Source of the DNA: Sordaria brevicollis
Lineage: Eukaryota > Ascomycota > Sordariomycetes > Sordariales > Sordariaceae
Direction: 5' to 3'
DNA: 64,000 bases
NCBI GenBank assembly: GCA_033439795.1
Contig: JAUTDP010000004.1
Location: 1,984,001 to 2,048,000 of the forward strand
This document shows, piece after piece, positions 1 through 14,724 of the stretch (the stretch's first letter is position 1; each line of letters opens with the position of its first letter). The translations under genes and the position numbers were made by a program. The notes below the pieces were generated by a model, which was not told where the DNA came from, did not search any database, and saw nothing but the letters and a program-made list of their open reading frames with translations.

Positions 1-2959
1 AAGAAATTAAAAATTGAAGTCGGCTCTTAAAAATTATTTATATTATAAAACTTAATAGGGATTTCCTTTAATCGATTAAAAGAAATAAAAATAAAAACGA
101 ATAAATAAAAATAAATAATTAAAAGTAAAAATAAAGGATTAATACGAAAAATAGAAAATATAAATAAAAAGGAAAAAGGAATTAGAATTTTTAATCGAAA
201 ATAATTAGTAATTAAAGAATCGGTCGGGTATAAATCGGTTTAAACGCTATTTAATCGAAAGTATTTTCGGTAATTCAAAGAAAAATAATATTTATAACGT
301 TTTATAAATATTAACGGCTATTAACCTTATTATATACCCTTTAATACTATAATCCTCTATTTATAATTTAAAATTAATTGGGGTTATTTTTAAGTTAGGG
401 CTAAATTTCCTCCCCTTTTATAATACTTAATTATATTTTAAATTAATTTTTAATTAAAGCCTATTCCCTTAGAGGCTTTCCCATTAAAATAATTATTTCG
501 ATTAAAGATTTTTTAAAATTTTAGCGTATCCTTTTATTAAAGGTTTTCGTTCGAATTCCTTTAATAAATATTAATTAAGGCTCTTCCGCTTTTAAAAGTC
601 TCTTAAAAATTTCTTCTACGATTTTTCTATTATTAATTAAACCCCGAGTAAATCCTTCTTCGGGATTAATCGGCTTTTATAAATCTTTTATCGGATTTTT
701 AATATCTAATATTATTTTATCCTTAATTACGAATTTTTTAATATTCCTAACGCTTACTAGCCTCTTTAAAAGGATCCTATTAAAAGTATTTAAATAATAA
801 ATACTACCCGAGGAAGAAATCCGGTATATATAATAAAGACCTTTTTAATAATAAATTAGCTTTTATATAGAATTTATATTTACCCTTCTAACGTTATTAT
901 ATTTTAAAATAAAATTTCCGACTTCGATTTAAATATTAATAGGGCGTATTTTTTGCTTATCCCTCTTATTATAATAAACGGTAATTATTTCCTTTATTAT
1001 AGCGACCTTCTTAATAGCCTAATTAAACCGGTATTCTAATTCTTTATATATTCGAATAATAATATAAATTAATTCCTCCCTCATTATTAATTTATTATTA
1101 TTTTTCTAATTAATAACCCACTATAAAAGCAAATTAAATTTAATAAGAATAATAGAATTATAATTATAAATTAATTAAAAGGGAATATAACTATAATTAC
1201 CCTAAATTATTATTCGGTTAATAAATAAAATATAGGGTAAAAATTTCTTTTAATTACGCCCTTTACTATTTATTATTTTTATAAATAAAGTAGCGATCGT
1301 TATATACCCTTATTTATTATTCCTATTGGTTTTAAAATTGAAGGGTATAATATATTCCCTATAAATTCCTAATTGAATTAAATTTTTAATAATAACTAAT
1401 TGGAATTTAAAATTACTATTAATTAAAACCGTTAAAGGATATCCCTATTTTAAGAAAATAAATTTAAGGAAATACTTTATTTAAATAAATTTAATATTAA
1501 ACAAAACGGTAATTTCAACGTAATTAATCGTATTATCCTTAACTTTTAAAAGAGGAATCCTTTTTTTATTAAGCCTTAAAAAATATTAAATATTTAAAAT
1601 CTATTTACTAAAAGGGTAAGAATTAGGATAAAATTATTAATAATTATCTTCGAAGCGCTTAGGATTAAATTATTAATATTAGAGGTAAGAGCGGATTAAT
1701 TTTTCGATATTATTATATATACCCTTCTAATAATAATACTTAATAATACGATAATATATTCCTTTATATCTTTAATATCCTACTTTATTATAATATTAAA
1801 TTATAATTAATTACCGCTTTTCCTAAATATTAATAATCCACTTAAGGAATTAAATAGAATTAATAGGTTGTAATTAAAAAATACTATTTTAAATTATATA
1901 TTTCAATATATTATTACGGAATTAGCGCTTTAAAACTATATTCTTTAAATAAGTAAGGATTTTTATAATTAAAAGGAATTTAATAATCTTTTCCAATTAT
2001 TATAATTAATTATTATATAAAATCGATTTAAGTAATTCCGTAAAGGTAATATAAATTTACGCGTTTACGAAATTATTAATATCCTTTTTATATTCCTTTT
2101 TGTATAAATTAAAAGGTTTAAAGGGTTTATAAAATAATTTATTAATTATAAAGTTTTTTAAATTAGGAATATATTTAACCTTAAAATTAAAAAATTTAAT
2201 CTAAATAATTTAATATAATAATAAGGCCCTTAAAATATTATTAATAATATTATTAAATTAAGATATAAAAATTATAATATTAATTTTAATAACGAAATAT
2301 ATTTTAAAAAAGTATTTCCATAAGCGTTTTAAGGTATAAAGAAGCCCCCGAAGCTCCTTTTTAATAATATCGTAACGCTTTTTAACCTTTAATTAAATTC
2401 CGTTTTTAAATTTATATAAATATTTTTTATTATCGGGGCCAATTTACTCTAAAATATTTCCCTAACCTTTAAGAGAAATATTAATTATTAAAATAATAAT
2501 TTTATAGCGTTTATTATTATAAATAAAGGTCTTAAGGATTAGAATTATAATAATTAAATATTAAAAGTATTTTATTATAAATTATTTATTTTTAATTTAT
2601 TTAAATGCAATTCCTTTCTTTATTAAAACGTAAAAAAGGATTATAATAATATTAAACCCGTAAATTTATATCCGGTAATAATTTATAATTTTTAACAAGA
2701 AATAGACTTTTTAAATACCGCTTCCCTTTTTCCTAAAAATCTTTTTATAATAAATTTATTCGTTAATTTTTCGGACTTTCTCCTTAATTAAAACCTTTTT
2801 ATTAAATATATAAAAATACCTAATAAAAACTACTTCCTTCTAATATTATTATAATTTAATTACTATAATAGTACCTTTAATAAATTTAACGTTAATTAAA
2901 ATTTTATCGATATTTATAAAATATTCTAAAATATATTTCCTAATCCCCTTCGAACTGAT

Positions 2960-3420
2960 TTATTCTTTATTATAAATTATCTAAAGCCCTTTAATATAAA
3001 TATTATTAAAATATAATTAATAAACGTTAGGAATTAAATTATAAAGTATTTTAATTATCGCCTTTATAAATTAAATAATCGAATTAATATTTCTTTAAGG
3101 TAAAATAATTATCTTAAAAAGGTTTAAAGGTATTAAAAAAGTAATAAAATTATAATTAATTTTATCGAAGGGAATTTAATCGTAATTAGAGTAAAAATTA
3201 AATAAAAATAGTATTTTATACTTTTTAAATATTTCGCTAAATTTTTTATAATTTAAAAGTAAATTAATATTTTTTAAAATTACCTTATTAATCCGCTAAA
3301 TATTATTAATAAAATATAGGCTACTATTCTTTTTAATAATTAAAAATTAATTATTTCGGTAAGGAATATAATTTTCTTCGAAAATCCCCTTCTATATTTT
3401 ATTTTTTAATAAATTATATA
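2960..3420 (-). pseudogene. Reverse transcriptase fragment (Gypsy), RIP-inactivated
   Basis: On the minus strand the read-through translation has the order expected of Gypsy RT: a FLIIKKNSSLYFINN stretch (the fingers motif 'vkK.dGs.R...D'), then NFYSNYDQ-like residues (the 'D...GY.Q' block), a PLNLFKIIILP stretch, and finally YFNNIYIKG at about 2973-3015. Several codons that should be Trp, Gln or Arg are TAG/TAA, and both catalytic Asp of the YxDD box read as Asn, as G-to-A RIP would do. It cannot encode an active enzyme. Confidence 0.65.
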
Positions 3421-6400
3421 TTTAATTATAAAGGGCTTTAAATATCGGAATAAATTTTATTTACTAAATAGAATAAAATATAATACGGATTTATTAAGGG
3501 GGAATAATATCCGGGTTAAATTTTTCATATTTATTAAAATCCTATATAAAAATTTACTCCCTATTATAAAAAATATAAATAAATAATTCGATTTCAGTTT
3601 CGTTTAAAATATCCTAAACCGTTTTTAAAATAATTTAAAGGCGTTTTTTAATAAAATAAAACCTTTTAATTAATTCTATAAAACGTAAAATAATATATTA
3701 ATCCCATTTAAAGCCAAAATTTTTAAATAAAATAGTAATCCGCTCCTTAATTATTTCTAATTACTTCGCTTTTTAATTAAAATCCCCTTTAAATTTAAAA
3801 TTATTAGAAATTATATTATCGATTAAATTAACCTTCTAAATTATTCGTTTATATATAATATATATTTAGAATATTATTTTTAATCTTCTTTTAAAATTAA
3901 ACTCCTCCTCTAATAAAAATCTCCCTTCTAAATTAAACTTTTAAATTAACATAATTACCCCCCTTCGCATCTACCGTAAAAACTATTTAGAAATCCGTAC
4001 TAAGCTATTTATACTTTTCTATATATTTTTTAATTCCTTTAAATTATCCTTTTTTCGCTATAATAATTTTAAAACCTATTCAACCGTAGAATTTAATATA
4101 GGGGCAATCCGTTTATTATCTTCTTTTAATTATTTCGGCATTCGTTTTTCCTCCTCTTTTATTTACTTCTACTATTCCTTTTTCTCTTCCTTCTCTTCTT
4201 TTATTATTACCTCTCTTTCCGCTATTATTATTATAATTATAAAGGAATTAAACCCTTTACCCGCCTTTAAAAACCCCTTTTATTAAATTATAAATCCCAA
4301 TTAGTATAGTACGGATTATTACCCTTTTAATCGTTATAATAATAAAAATTTTACCGTCCTTATAAATTAAATAAATATTTATATTATAAAAGAATAATAA
4401 ACTTAAAATAATATTATAATTAAATAAAGGCTATTCGGTAACGAAAAAATAAATTTCCTTTCCCTTATTAAATAAATATACCTTCTTATAAATCTCTTTA
4501 AGGAAACCCTTCTTCCCGCTATTATTATTAATATTAATAATTTAAGTAAAGATATTTTATAATTTAAAACTATTAATTAACGTTTTATTAATAATATTAT
4601 ATTCGGCGCTATTATTTAATAAAATAAATATTTTTTTACCTCTTTTTATATTAATAGAAACGTAAAGGATTAATAATAATATTAAGCGTATAATTTTATT
4701 TTTAATAAAAAAAGATTTATTAATTTACTTTATTTAATTAATTATTAAAATTAAAATATTACGGGTTAATAAAATTCGGGTAGGAAGAGATTTAGCCCTC
4801 CGCTAATCGGTAATATTTTATTAATCGAATAAAAAAAAGAATTTATCCCTAAAAGAGGCCTCTATAAAATTAATAAAAGGATTATAGGCCGGATTAATAG
4901 CTATAATAAAATATATTTAAGTTCTTTATTAAATAGGAATAAAACGGTTAGTTTTAGAATTATTATTAAGGGTAATATTATTATAATATTTAAATTAAAC
5001 TTTAAAAACCCTATCCTTTATATAAAGTATATTAAAAAGCTATTTAATTTAATTATAAATAATTTTAATAATAATTAAGTTATCCCGAATAATATCTTTA
5101 ATAGTAATAATAACTTTAATATTTATAAATTTAGCGGTTATAGGATATTATTTTCGGAATTTAAAAATAATATCCTAGAGGATTAATTAATTAATACCTC
5201 CGTCCTTTTCGGCTATAAGCGCCTTCTTAATTATTATTTTTATCGAAGGCGTTATTATTATTATAAACGTTATTTTATTAATATAACTTTTATTTTTAAG
5301 AATTTAATTAAATTATTTGGGTATAAATCTATTAATTTTAGCGTTAAAAAGTTAAATGAAGGGGGGCGTTATAATATAGCCGGGTATAGCTTCTTCTATC
5401 CTAAACTTTTTTAATTCTTTAATAATAATAATAACCGTATTAAAAAGGGAATTAATTTACTCTTCGGTAAAATTAGTAATATTTTTAATTTTAAAAATTA
5501 TAAATATTTAGGTTTGCAAATTAAAAAATACCGGTCCTTTAATAAAATTTAATTAAAAATTTATAAAATTTATTGAAAATATTAATAATAATATAATTAA
5601 TAACCTTAATATTAATTTTCCGAGCGAGAATTATATCCTACTATTTCTTCGCTATATTAGGGTCCTTAAGGAATTTAAAATAAGGGGTAAAACGAAGATT
5701 TATAATAACGCCCTTTTATTAAATATTTCTCTCCTATCTCTTAAAATTATTATAATTAAAATAATCTGGGTTTAAAGTAAGTAATAAACGGATTACTTTT
5801 CTTAGGGCGCTTTAATTAATAATACGAATATATATTTCGTTAAGGAGTAAATTAAAAGCGTCTATAGTACTACTTATATAAATAATAATACTTACGGATC
5901 TCTACCTATTAGGGGCAATCTACTATATAATACTATAGGAATCGTCTTTATCCTTTTTTTTATAATTAAATAAATAATAATTTATTTTACTATAATAATA
6001 ATATATTTAACGATAAAGTTCCCTCCTTCCTTTATTACTAATATAATTTTTATTATAAAGGTAAATTTAGACCGAATTAATTTAAAGATAGTAAATTTAA
6101 ATCGGTTAAAATTAAAAGGGTATAGGAGGAAGCGGGATAGAAATATTAATAATCTAATTATTTATTAGGGATTTATAAATAATAATTAATTATTCGAAGG
6201 ATTTAATTAACCTCTTTATTTAATTATCCTTAATTGTAATAAGAGCTTCGGCGGTCTTAAAAATAAATTTAAAGATAAACTTTTTAATAAACTTCTTATT
6301 AATATTTTAAGTAAACTCCTTATCGGAAAAATAAACTACTTTATATATAGGATAATAAGTATTAATTTCCTCTTTATTATTAAAATAATCGTTAAATTCA

Positions 6401-7223
6401 ACGTCGTTAAATTATTTAATAATTAAACCGTTTAATTCAATTAAAAATTCTACTTAATTTATTTAATAAAATTCCTTTTTATATTTATTAAAGAAGGAGG
6501 TTATAATTTATTTAATTTCGAAATTAAACTTTCGGTAGAAATTTTTAATAGCGTTAATATAAATAAGGGATTAATTAATAGCGGTTTAACGAATTAATAG
6601 AGTTGTATAAATAAGAATAGCGTTTATAATAATATTGTAATTATTAGGAACCTATTTAGAATAAAACTATTTTAAAATAATAATTATATTTTCGGTTTAT
6701 TTAAAATCCTTAGCCTTATAAGCTATTTTAAACCGCTTTATAAATTTAAATTAAGTATAAATTTTCTGGAATTTAAATTTACGAATAATACTTTTATTAA
6801 TATCCTTAGGCTCTTTTTTATATTATTAAAATTAAGTAAAAATCTTCTATTCATTATTACCAAATTTATAAATCCTAACCTTTTCTTTAAATAATTTAAA
6901 ATATTTAATAACCCTATTCTTATTAAAAAGATTAATAAGGGTAATATTATAAATAATATTATTAATTAAAATAATAGTAATAATATCGAAAATTATTTTA
7001 GTAGGAAGAATTCGCTCGGTAAAGAGGGAGTAAAAAGGGATAAACGATAAAATCGATAAAGAAGAAAAAAAAATAAAGGGAATATCCTTAAATATAGTAA
7101 TAGTATTTTTATTAAATATAATAGGCAATATAAATTTATAAGTAATAAATAATAAATAAGGGGGAAGAAGAGTATTATATATATAATTAAAATATTAGCT
7201 ATTATTCGTATCCTTTTTAAAAG

Positions 7224-7241
7224 AGGTATAAATCTATACCT
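7224..7241. repeat. Near-perfect 18-bp palindrome, copy 1
   Basis: Reads AGGTATAAATCTATACCT. It differs at one base, a G-to-A change compatible with RIP, from the perfect palindrome at 8331-8348. The surrounding sequence of the two copies is not obviously alike. Confidence 0.5.
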
Positions 7242-8330
7242 TTTTATTAATAAATTCTTAATTTAAATACTATAGTACCGCTAATAGGTCCTTACTATTC
7301 TTAAAATTTCGTAATAATTTTATTTCTAAATTATCCGAAAAGTAAATTTATTTAATAATACCCTCGCTAATAAACTTTACCTCTTTTAATAAAATTAAAA
7401 ATTCCTTCGAAATATTAAAAAATCTTCGAATTATAAAAAAAAAAAATCCTACAATAATTTTAACCAATTAAAGAGCAAATTCCGCGTATAAAATACGAAT
7501 ATTTAACGAATAGATAATTTATAATAAAGAGCGGATTTAATCCCTTTAGTATTTCTCCGGTAATTCTTATTTAAATTTATTAATAAAATCTTCAATTTTT
7601 AAATTTCTTACCTCTATTATTCCGATTTTCTTATAATGTTCGATCTTTTATATTTTTTTTTATCTTTTAATTTATTTTCTATTAATTAAAATTTCGTAAT
7701 ATTAAAAAAACGGAAATTCGTATATATCCGAAATTAAAGTTTCCTATAAATTTATCGAAAAATTCCTTTACCGTTAATACCGATTAATATTTCGCTATTC
7801 GATTATCGGTATTTAAAATAATATCCCGAAGGCTACGGAAATAGCCTTTACGTTTACGAAAAACCCCGGCCGAAAATCTTTTACGTCTATATTAGCTAAT
7901 TTAGTTAGGAATTTAAGTTTATTTCATTTTTATTATTAAATTTAATTTAGATTAAAAATTATATTATAAAGGAAATAAAACCTATATTATAAATTTATAG
8001 CGAAGGATTAAACTAATTTAAGGATTTTTATTTAAAAAACGTAAATAGGGTTAATAATTTTCAACCTTATTATTATAAAAAGAAAAGTAAAAGTAAAATA
8101 AAATTTTACTCTTATTACCTTTTTTAAATAGGAGTAAATTTATTAGTTAATTCTTTTAGAAGTCTTTAAAGGGGTTATTTAATAGCTTCGTAGAAAAGGT
8201 TCTTTGGGTAAAAAATAAAGTTATTATTTTCTTTAGTTCTCTTTCTTACCTTCTTGAATCGAAGGAGGGAGAAACCTCCCCCTTTTTATCCTTTTCTCAA
8301 ATATAGGCTCCGAATCTTCTAAAGGGAGGG

Positions 8331-8348
8331 AGGTATAGATCTATACCT
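8331..8348. repeat. Perfect 18-bp palindrome, copy 2
   Basis: Reads AGGTATAGATCTATACCT, a perfect inverted repeat. It sits in the least RIP-mutated part of this block (about 8230-8430), which looks LTR- or promoter-like: pyrimidine-rich runs, CA/TG still present. It could be a protein-binding site or part of an LTR, but no partner LTR is visible in the window. Confidence 0.55.
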
Positions 8349-9619
8349 GCCCTACTATCTGCTACTCAAATAATTACTTATATATTTAGGTAGACAACAA
8401 TTTCACCCCACATTATTACTACTAGGGTTTTTTATTAATATATATATAAGTAGTAAAAATAAATAATAATTATAAAATAAGAATAATATAAAAATAATAG
8501 TTATAATAGTATTTAAAGGGGAGGAATAAAAAGAAATAAAAATAAACGTAAGAATCCTTTAGGAGAAATTAAAATAAATAGATAGTAATATTGTCGTTGG
8601 GTAATTTTTAAAAGTAAATTGGGAATTGGAGGTTAAAAGAAGAAGAAGAGGGGGAGAAGGTTTAGGAAGAGGTAGAAATTATAAAGTAGAATAGAAGGGT
8701 AGTAATTTAAACTTCCTTATATAATAAATATAAAGTTAGCGGCTAATTTCGTTTTATTGAAATTTTATTTAAAGTACGTACCGAATATAGCCCTACTTTA
8801 TATAAATAATTTATACCTTAACTTATTTTCCTTAGGAAAAGGGTTTTGGACTTAAATATTAACGGGTTTTATTATTTTTTAAACGTATAAATAAATATTG
8901 AAAAGCGGTAAATTAAAGAATAAAATACATTTTATTTTTATAATGTATTATGTTATTTTATATATATTTTACCGATAAATTAACGACCTACTTTTAATAT
9001 TCTTAATTATAAATAATTATTTTTTTACAATTCTTATTTAATATTTATTTATTCGATTATTTTATATTTACCCCTATTATATTTCGACGAAGTAATAATA
9101 TTAAGGGGATATTTTTAATAATTTTGATATTAATATAAAGATTACCCGGAGGAATAAAAAGGAAATAGGTAGATAATATAGACGAATTTTCCTAAAGTAG
9201 TAGAGGTATAAATTAAAATTATATTGAGAATTCTATTTTAAAAAGCGGCGAAAATAAATTAAAGGAGGAGAATAGGGGTAAAGAGGGTATTAAAGATTAA
9301 TATAAAAGAGAAATAGGGAGTAAAAGTAATAATAAGATAATTCTAAATATAAAATAACCTTAAACTATATTTACTTAATAATTAATATATTTAAAACCTT
9401 CGGTTATATTAATTATTACCCTTATTGAATTATTAAATAAAATTATAATATAATTTAATAATTAGGGTAATAATTTAATTAATAATTATAATATTAATAT
9501 ACTACCGGTTAAATTTAATAAGGTTTTTATTAGTATACCTAATTATAAAATATTAACGGAATAAATAATATTGGATATTATTAATAGTATTTTAGGAATT
9601 CTAAATATTTTTTAAATAT

Positions 9620-12600
9620 TTATAAATAAATAAACCGATATGCTTATAGAGAGTATAGAAGTAGATAAGGGCGTAAATGAGGAAGAAGAAGTTTAGAAGA
9701 AGGTAAAGTTTAATATTTATAGAAATAAGGATATTTTTATTCTTAATAAGGATAAAATAGGTAAGGATTTTAGCGAAGGAGATATTAAGGAAGATGAAAT
9801 TACGTATTCTATATTTTACGAAACGGAAACCGAAGATATAATTACGTTCGATTCGGTTATAATAATTTTATTAAATATAATAAACTAATATAAAATATTT
9901 AATATTCCCGTCTTCATTAATCCGTTAATTATAGAAATAATAGGTATAATTTCTAATAGCTATAAGTATATTTTAAACCGGTCTTTTTTATTAACCTAAT
10001 AATTAAAGAGCGATAAATATAATAAGAAATTAAAATAACGCTTTTCTAAGATATTTTCGTCTTATAATTATAAAATATTAAAATATTACGTAAATAATAT
10101 AAAAGGTTAATTAACGCTTTTAAGGCCGCTAAAAATATCGATGAATTTTATAATTTATTTAAATATAAAGAAACGTTTATTAATAAATTCGAGAATAGTT
10201 TACCTTGGATTAAAATACGAAATTACATTATTAATTTCGATATTCGTTCCCTTTTTAATTAAATTTTATAATAAGAAAAATATTATATTATTAATATTAA
10301 ATATATATTTATAATATTCTTTGGTTCTAAATATATATAGGATAAGGTTTATAGGGGTATAGTAATATATATAGACAATCCGGTAATTAAATTATAAAAA
10401 TATTTTTAATAAGGATAATTAATATAAATAATATTAGGGTAATATTTTAAATATTCCGAAAGCGGTACGCCGTTATTCCTATTAAATTTTATATTTTATT
10501 AAGGGTATAAAATTGAAGTAATTAGAATTTATATAGGAAGAGTAATTTATTACGGCCTTAATTATTCAAATTTTATATATTAAGAAAATAAAGTCGGCGA
10601 AAAAATTTTAATAGTATAAAGGGTAATTATTAAAAATAAATTTATTAATATTATAAAAAGAGTTAGCTAATTTCTTTTTATTCTAAGATTGAAGGATAAT
10701 ATTAAAGAATTATTTATTATTAAAAATAATTATATTATAATTAAATATTAATAAGTGATTAGGTATATAAGGAACGTTAAAATTAATTATAATTTCAACC
10801 CCAAAAAACTAAATATATAATTAAAATATTCGGTGCCTTTTATAATTCGTTATTTTTATAACGAAAAAGATACCCGGTTCCGACCAATTATCGTAATAAT
10901 ACTATTCCGTAGAGAATTTAAATTACGAATATATTCGAAAACTTATTTTATAGAAGAATAGGCCTAATAAACTAACGATAAAGAAATATAATTATTATTA
11001 TTATAAATATTTATAAACGAATTTAAACTTTTTCGCTCTATACGTCAATTAATCTTTAATATATATTTATTTTACTAATTTCTACCTAAAACTATTCGAT
11101 ATCGACGATTAAGCGTAATTCTTATTATATTAGGACCGTTCGGAATATATTTAATAAATATATTAAAATCGTTTATTTATATAACCGAATTAGATAGGGG
11201 TATAAAAGTTAATATTAGGGATAAATTTATTTTAATTTATCCCTTGATTAATATATTAATCGGCGATATATTTTAATAATAAAAGATATTTAAATATTTT
11301 AATTATATAGTTCAAAGACTATATTAATTTTATTTAATATAAAAAAAGAAGCGGTTTAATTTTAAATTTAATATATAGAATTAAGGTCGCTATTATTTTT
11401 AATATTTTAATAATATCATTAAACTTCGAAAATTACCTTTTAAATTAAAAAATTAAAAAGAAAAATTTTCTAAACTAAGTTTATTATTAGATTTCCGAAT
11501 ATTAAATATATTAAAAAATTTATTCCTAGTATTAAACGTTATCCGATTATAGTCTAGTAATATAGCCTATTCCGAATACTAAGGTTTAGGAAAATAATTT
11601 CTTTATTTAATATTCGATTTAAATAAAGGTAATTTTTTAAACGGATTTATATCCGATAAAGCCGTCGTTAAATTTAAGAGTTTCCTTTACTCTAATTATT
11701 AGAATTAAATCCCTTTACTTAAAAAATATATTAATTTAATAAATATATAATAAATTAGCAAAATAATTATTATTACGCCGATTTTCTTCTATATATAGCT
11801 TTAAAATAAATATATTAAAATAAACCTTCTTAATTTAATATACCGAATAGGTCGGGATAAAAAGAAGAAGTATAATTACTTCGACTTTAACGTTTTACGA
11901 AGTTTATTCCCGCTAAAAATTAAATTAATTATACGATATTATATTATATTCGTATTCTAAATATTTTCCTTAAATTTTATTACGATATATAAAAAATAAA
12001 ACGGACGAATTAACCGGGAATTATTTAATTTTATTATATTCGTTAGTAAAAAGGCTATATAATTTATATTTTATATTCGAAAAGATATTTCCTAATTAAA
12101 GAAGAAAAGAATTAAAAAAAAGGTTAATAAAGGGAAAATTATAAAAATCCTATATAATTCCGTTATTTACCTCTATTCGGAAATACCTATTATATTACCT
12201 ACGCTATAACTTCGATAAGGATCCTTTAATATTATATTTATAAATATTACCGTTGTATTTCGTACCCCTTTGGTATTTAGTAGGTTATTAAACCAAATAT
12301 TAGGCTAAACGGGGCTAAAAATAAATATAAATATTAATAAGAGCGAAACTTCTAATAACGACGATAAAGAATTAAATAAAAGTAATTTGGATAAAATAAA
12401 AATCGGAAATTTTAATAAGGAAGGGAAAGAAATTTAAATTAAATAAGGGAGAAAATTAATATTACCTAATATATATTAAGGTATATACTATTATAAAATA
12501 ATTATAGAATATAGTTTATTATATATAATTAAAATACTATTTAGTAAGGACGAATATAGTAAATTCAAAAACGAAGTTAATATAATAAACCTTTATAATA

Positions 12601-13720
12601 TAGTATTTACGTTATTAATAAAGGGATAAAAAAAATAAAATATACAATATCTTTTTATTAATTATTATAAATATATAAATTTAATTAATTATAAAAGATT
12701 TATTATATTTAAGGCTTTATATCCGGCTATTACGAAAGTATATAATTTACGCTTCGGAGAGTAATTAATAAAAGAAGGAAATATTTTAAAATTCGAATTC
12801 GATTTTAAATATATTTTAGAATACTTTTTACTATTTATATACTTTCGGGTTGCGAATAAAGTTATTAAGTAGCGTTAAAGCGAATTCTTATATACTTATT
12901 AAATAGAAGAAGGAATAAATTTCGATATATTTCTTTATTCTATATTTTATATTAATTATAATATCCGACCGGAATTTATTTAAAATTTAAATAAAATTAA
13001 TATTATATAGTATAAGAGAGTATTATTTATAAATAAATACGATAAAGAGTTTAATTTTATTATTAGTAATATTATTAAGAGTAAACGTTAAGGGCGAATT
13101 AAGTATAAATTCAAATTTAATAAAGTTAAAGGAATATTTAATTATAAATTAATAATATAGGACCGCGTATTTACCATTTTAAAATATATTAATATTGCCG
13201 ACGAGGGTAAAAGAATAGAATTTATTATAAATTATTCGGTATATAAGGTAGGAAATAATTAAATTATTATCGGATTTTTAATAATTATTCCGGAATATAT
13301 ATAAATAGTATTAATACTTAAAGGGGATAAGTTAATATATATTCGTTATAATATTTTTTTTATTCAAAACTTTAATTTTATTAAATAAATAAGAATTATT
13401 AATAATTTAATATAGAAATATATAAGGGAATTTATAATTCGGTATATAATAAAGAATATTTATAAGAGGCGATATATATTAACCTTCCTTTATATATTTA
13501 ATAATATATTTAATTAAATTTATCGATAAAGAATTTTTATTAATATAAATTAAATATTTTATTACCGTTTATTAAATCCGTATATTATTAAAAAATAATA
13601 AATTAGTTATAATACTTATCGGATATATTAAAAGAGGTATAAAAGTTCAAATATAATAATAGAAATAAATATTTAATTATAAAATTAAAATATAATTTTC
13701 CAATCATTTATATTAATCCG
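9620..13720 (+). pseudogene. RIP-degraded long relic ORF, transposase-like, class uncertain
   Basis: For about 4 kb the plus strand reads through as protein-like sequence if TAG/TAA are treated as former Gln/Trp codons. It opens with an acidic stretch (residues such as NEEEEV and GDIKEDEIT near 9650-9800). A central block near 11100-11300 reads RRLSVILIILGPFG, then TELDRGIKV and LIGDI. It resembles the GP.G....D and I.GD.PQQ blocks that I associate with large fungal Tnp2/CACTA-like transposases, but the match is from memory and weak. No terminal inverted repeats or target duplication were found. It is safest to call it a dead transposable-element ORF. Confidence 0.4.
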
Positions 13721-14724
13721 CCGCATACCCGGTATAATTTAAACCCCGCCCTATATTACGTTATAATTACGCTTATACGGGCAATTTTTAAAAATTTTCC
13801 TACGATATTATATTTTTTATACCCTCCCAACGTCTTACCTACTATTTTAAAATCCCTTTTTATTTTATAAATTTTATATCCTATATTTTTATATTATAAT
13901 TTTTTTCTTTTTCCTCTTCTCCCCTCTACAGATCCCCATTATTTTTTTTTCCTACTATTATTTATTCCCTCGATTAAATTACTACCCCGTTAATATAATA
14001 ACGTTATTTTTAATATTAATAATTCGAAGTATAAAATGCGATAGGATATTTTACTAATTATTTATTATTATTAAAAATTATACGCGATAATTTAATATTC
14101 GATATAATATTATAGCGCGTCGAGGGTATAACGCGGTATTAAATAGCGGGGTAAAATAAAGTACGCTTTATTTCCGATATTAATATTTTTAATACTATTA
14201 TCTTTTAAAATAGGTATTTCCTTTTACAATTTCGCCCTAATTTCGTTATTATATTCCTTTATTTCTATTCTTTAAATTATTTTTATTCCCCTTAATAATT
14301 TTTTAATTTTAGGTTTCTTTTTATTATTTCTTAAAAAATCCCCCTCTTTTTAGATTTTTCCCTCTATTAAAGTACGTTTCTCCGCTATTTTCCTTTATAT
14401 TTCGGCCGTATTAATAGGGGATTAATACCGTTATTAATAAAAGTTATTTATATTTTAGGGGGGGGGGCGTCGCTTTTATAATAATTCGGTATTAGAAAAG
14501 GAAGATAAATTACTTTATTTTAATTCCCGTTAATTTTAAATAACGTAAATAATATTAAGTAATTATTAATTACTTTTATATTAAAATATTTTCGGTAGAA
14601 AGGGACGCTGTATTTTCTATACCTAATTCCGTATTTTATTTAATTCCTTCCGTATCTCTTATCGTACCCTCTAATTTAGCCATTAAGGAAATAATTTTAT
14701 TAAATAAGCCCGATTTAATAATCG

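Larger units (their letters stand above)
1..8420 (-). mobile_element. Gypsy-type LTR retrotransposon relic (partial)
   Basis: Minus-strand translation with read-through of RIP stops gives Ty3/Gypsy polymerase signatures: an RT palm block near 2960-3420 containing YFNNIYIKG, which corresponds to the family's Y-x-D-D-I-Y box with both Asp changed to Asn, and a block near 2150-2330 resembling the end of the RNase H/connection region (FFNFKVKYIP). Gag would lie to the right (about 4000-7000) but I could not recognise it. The right limit is set by a change of texture near 8420, where a promoter/LTR-like GC-richer stretch lies; the left part and one LTR are outside the window. The family is well supported, the limits are not. 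Confidence 0.6.

Noticed and set aside
6847..7128. Open frame of 93 codons in the left AT-rich block
   Set aside because: Ile/Asn/Phe-rich composition is what random AT-rich DNA gives; no recognisable motif.
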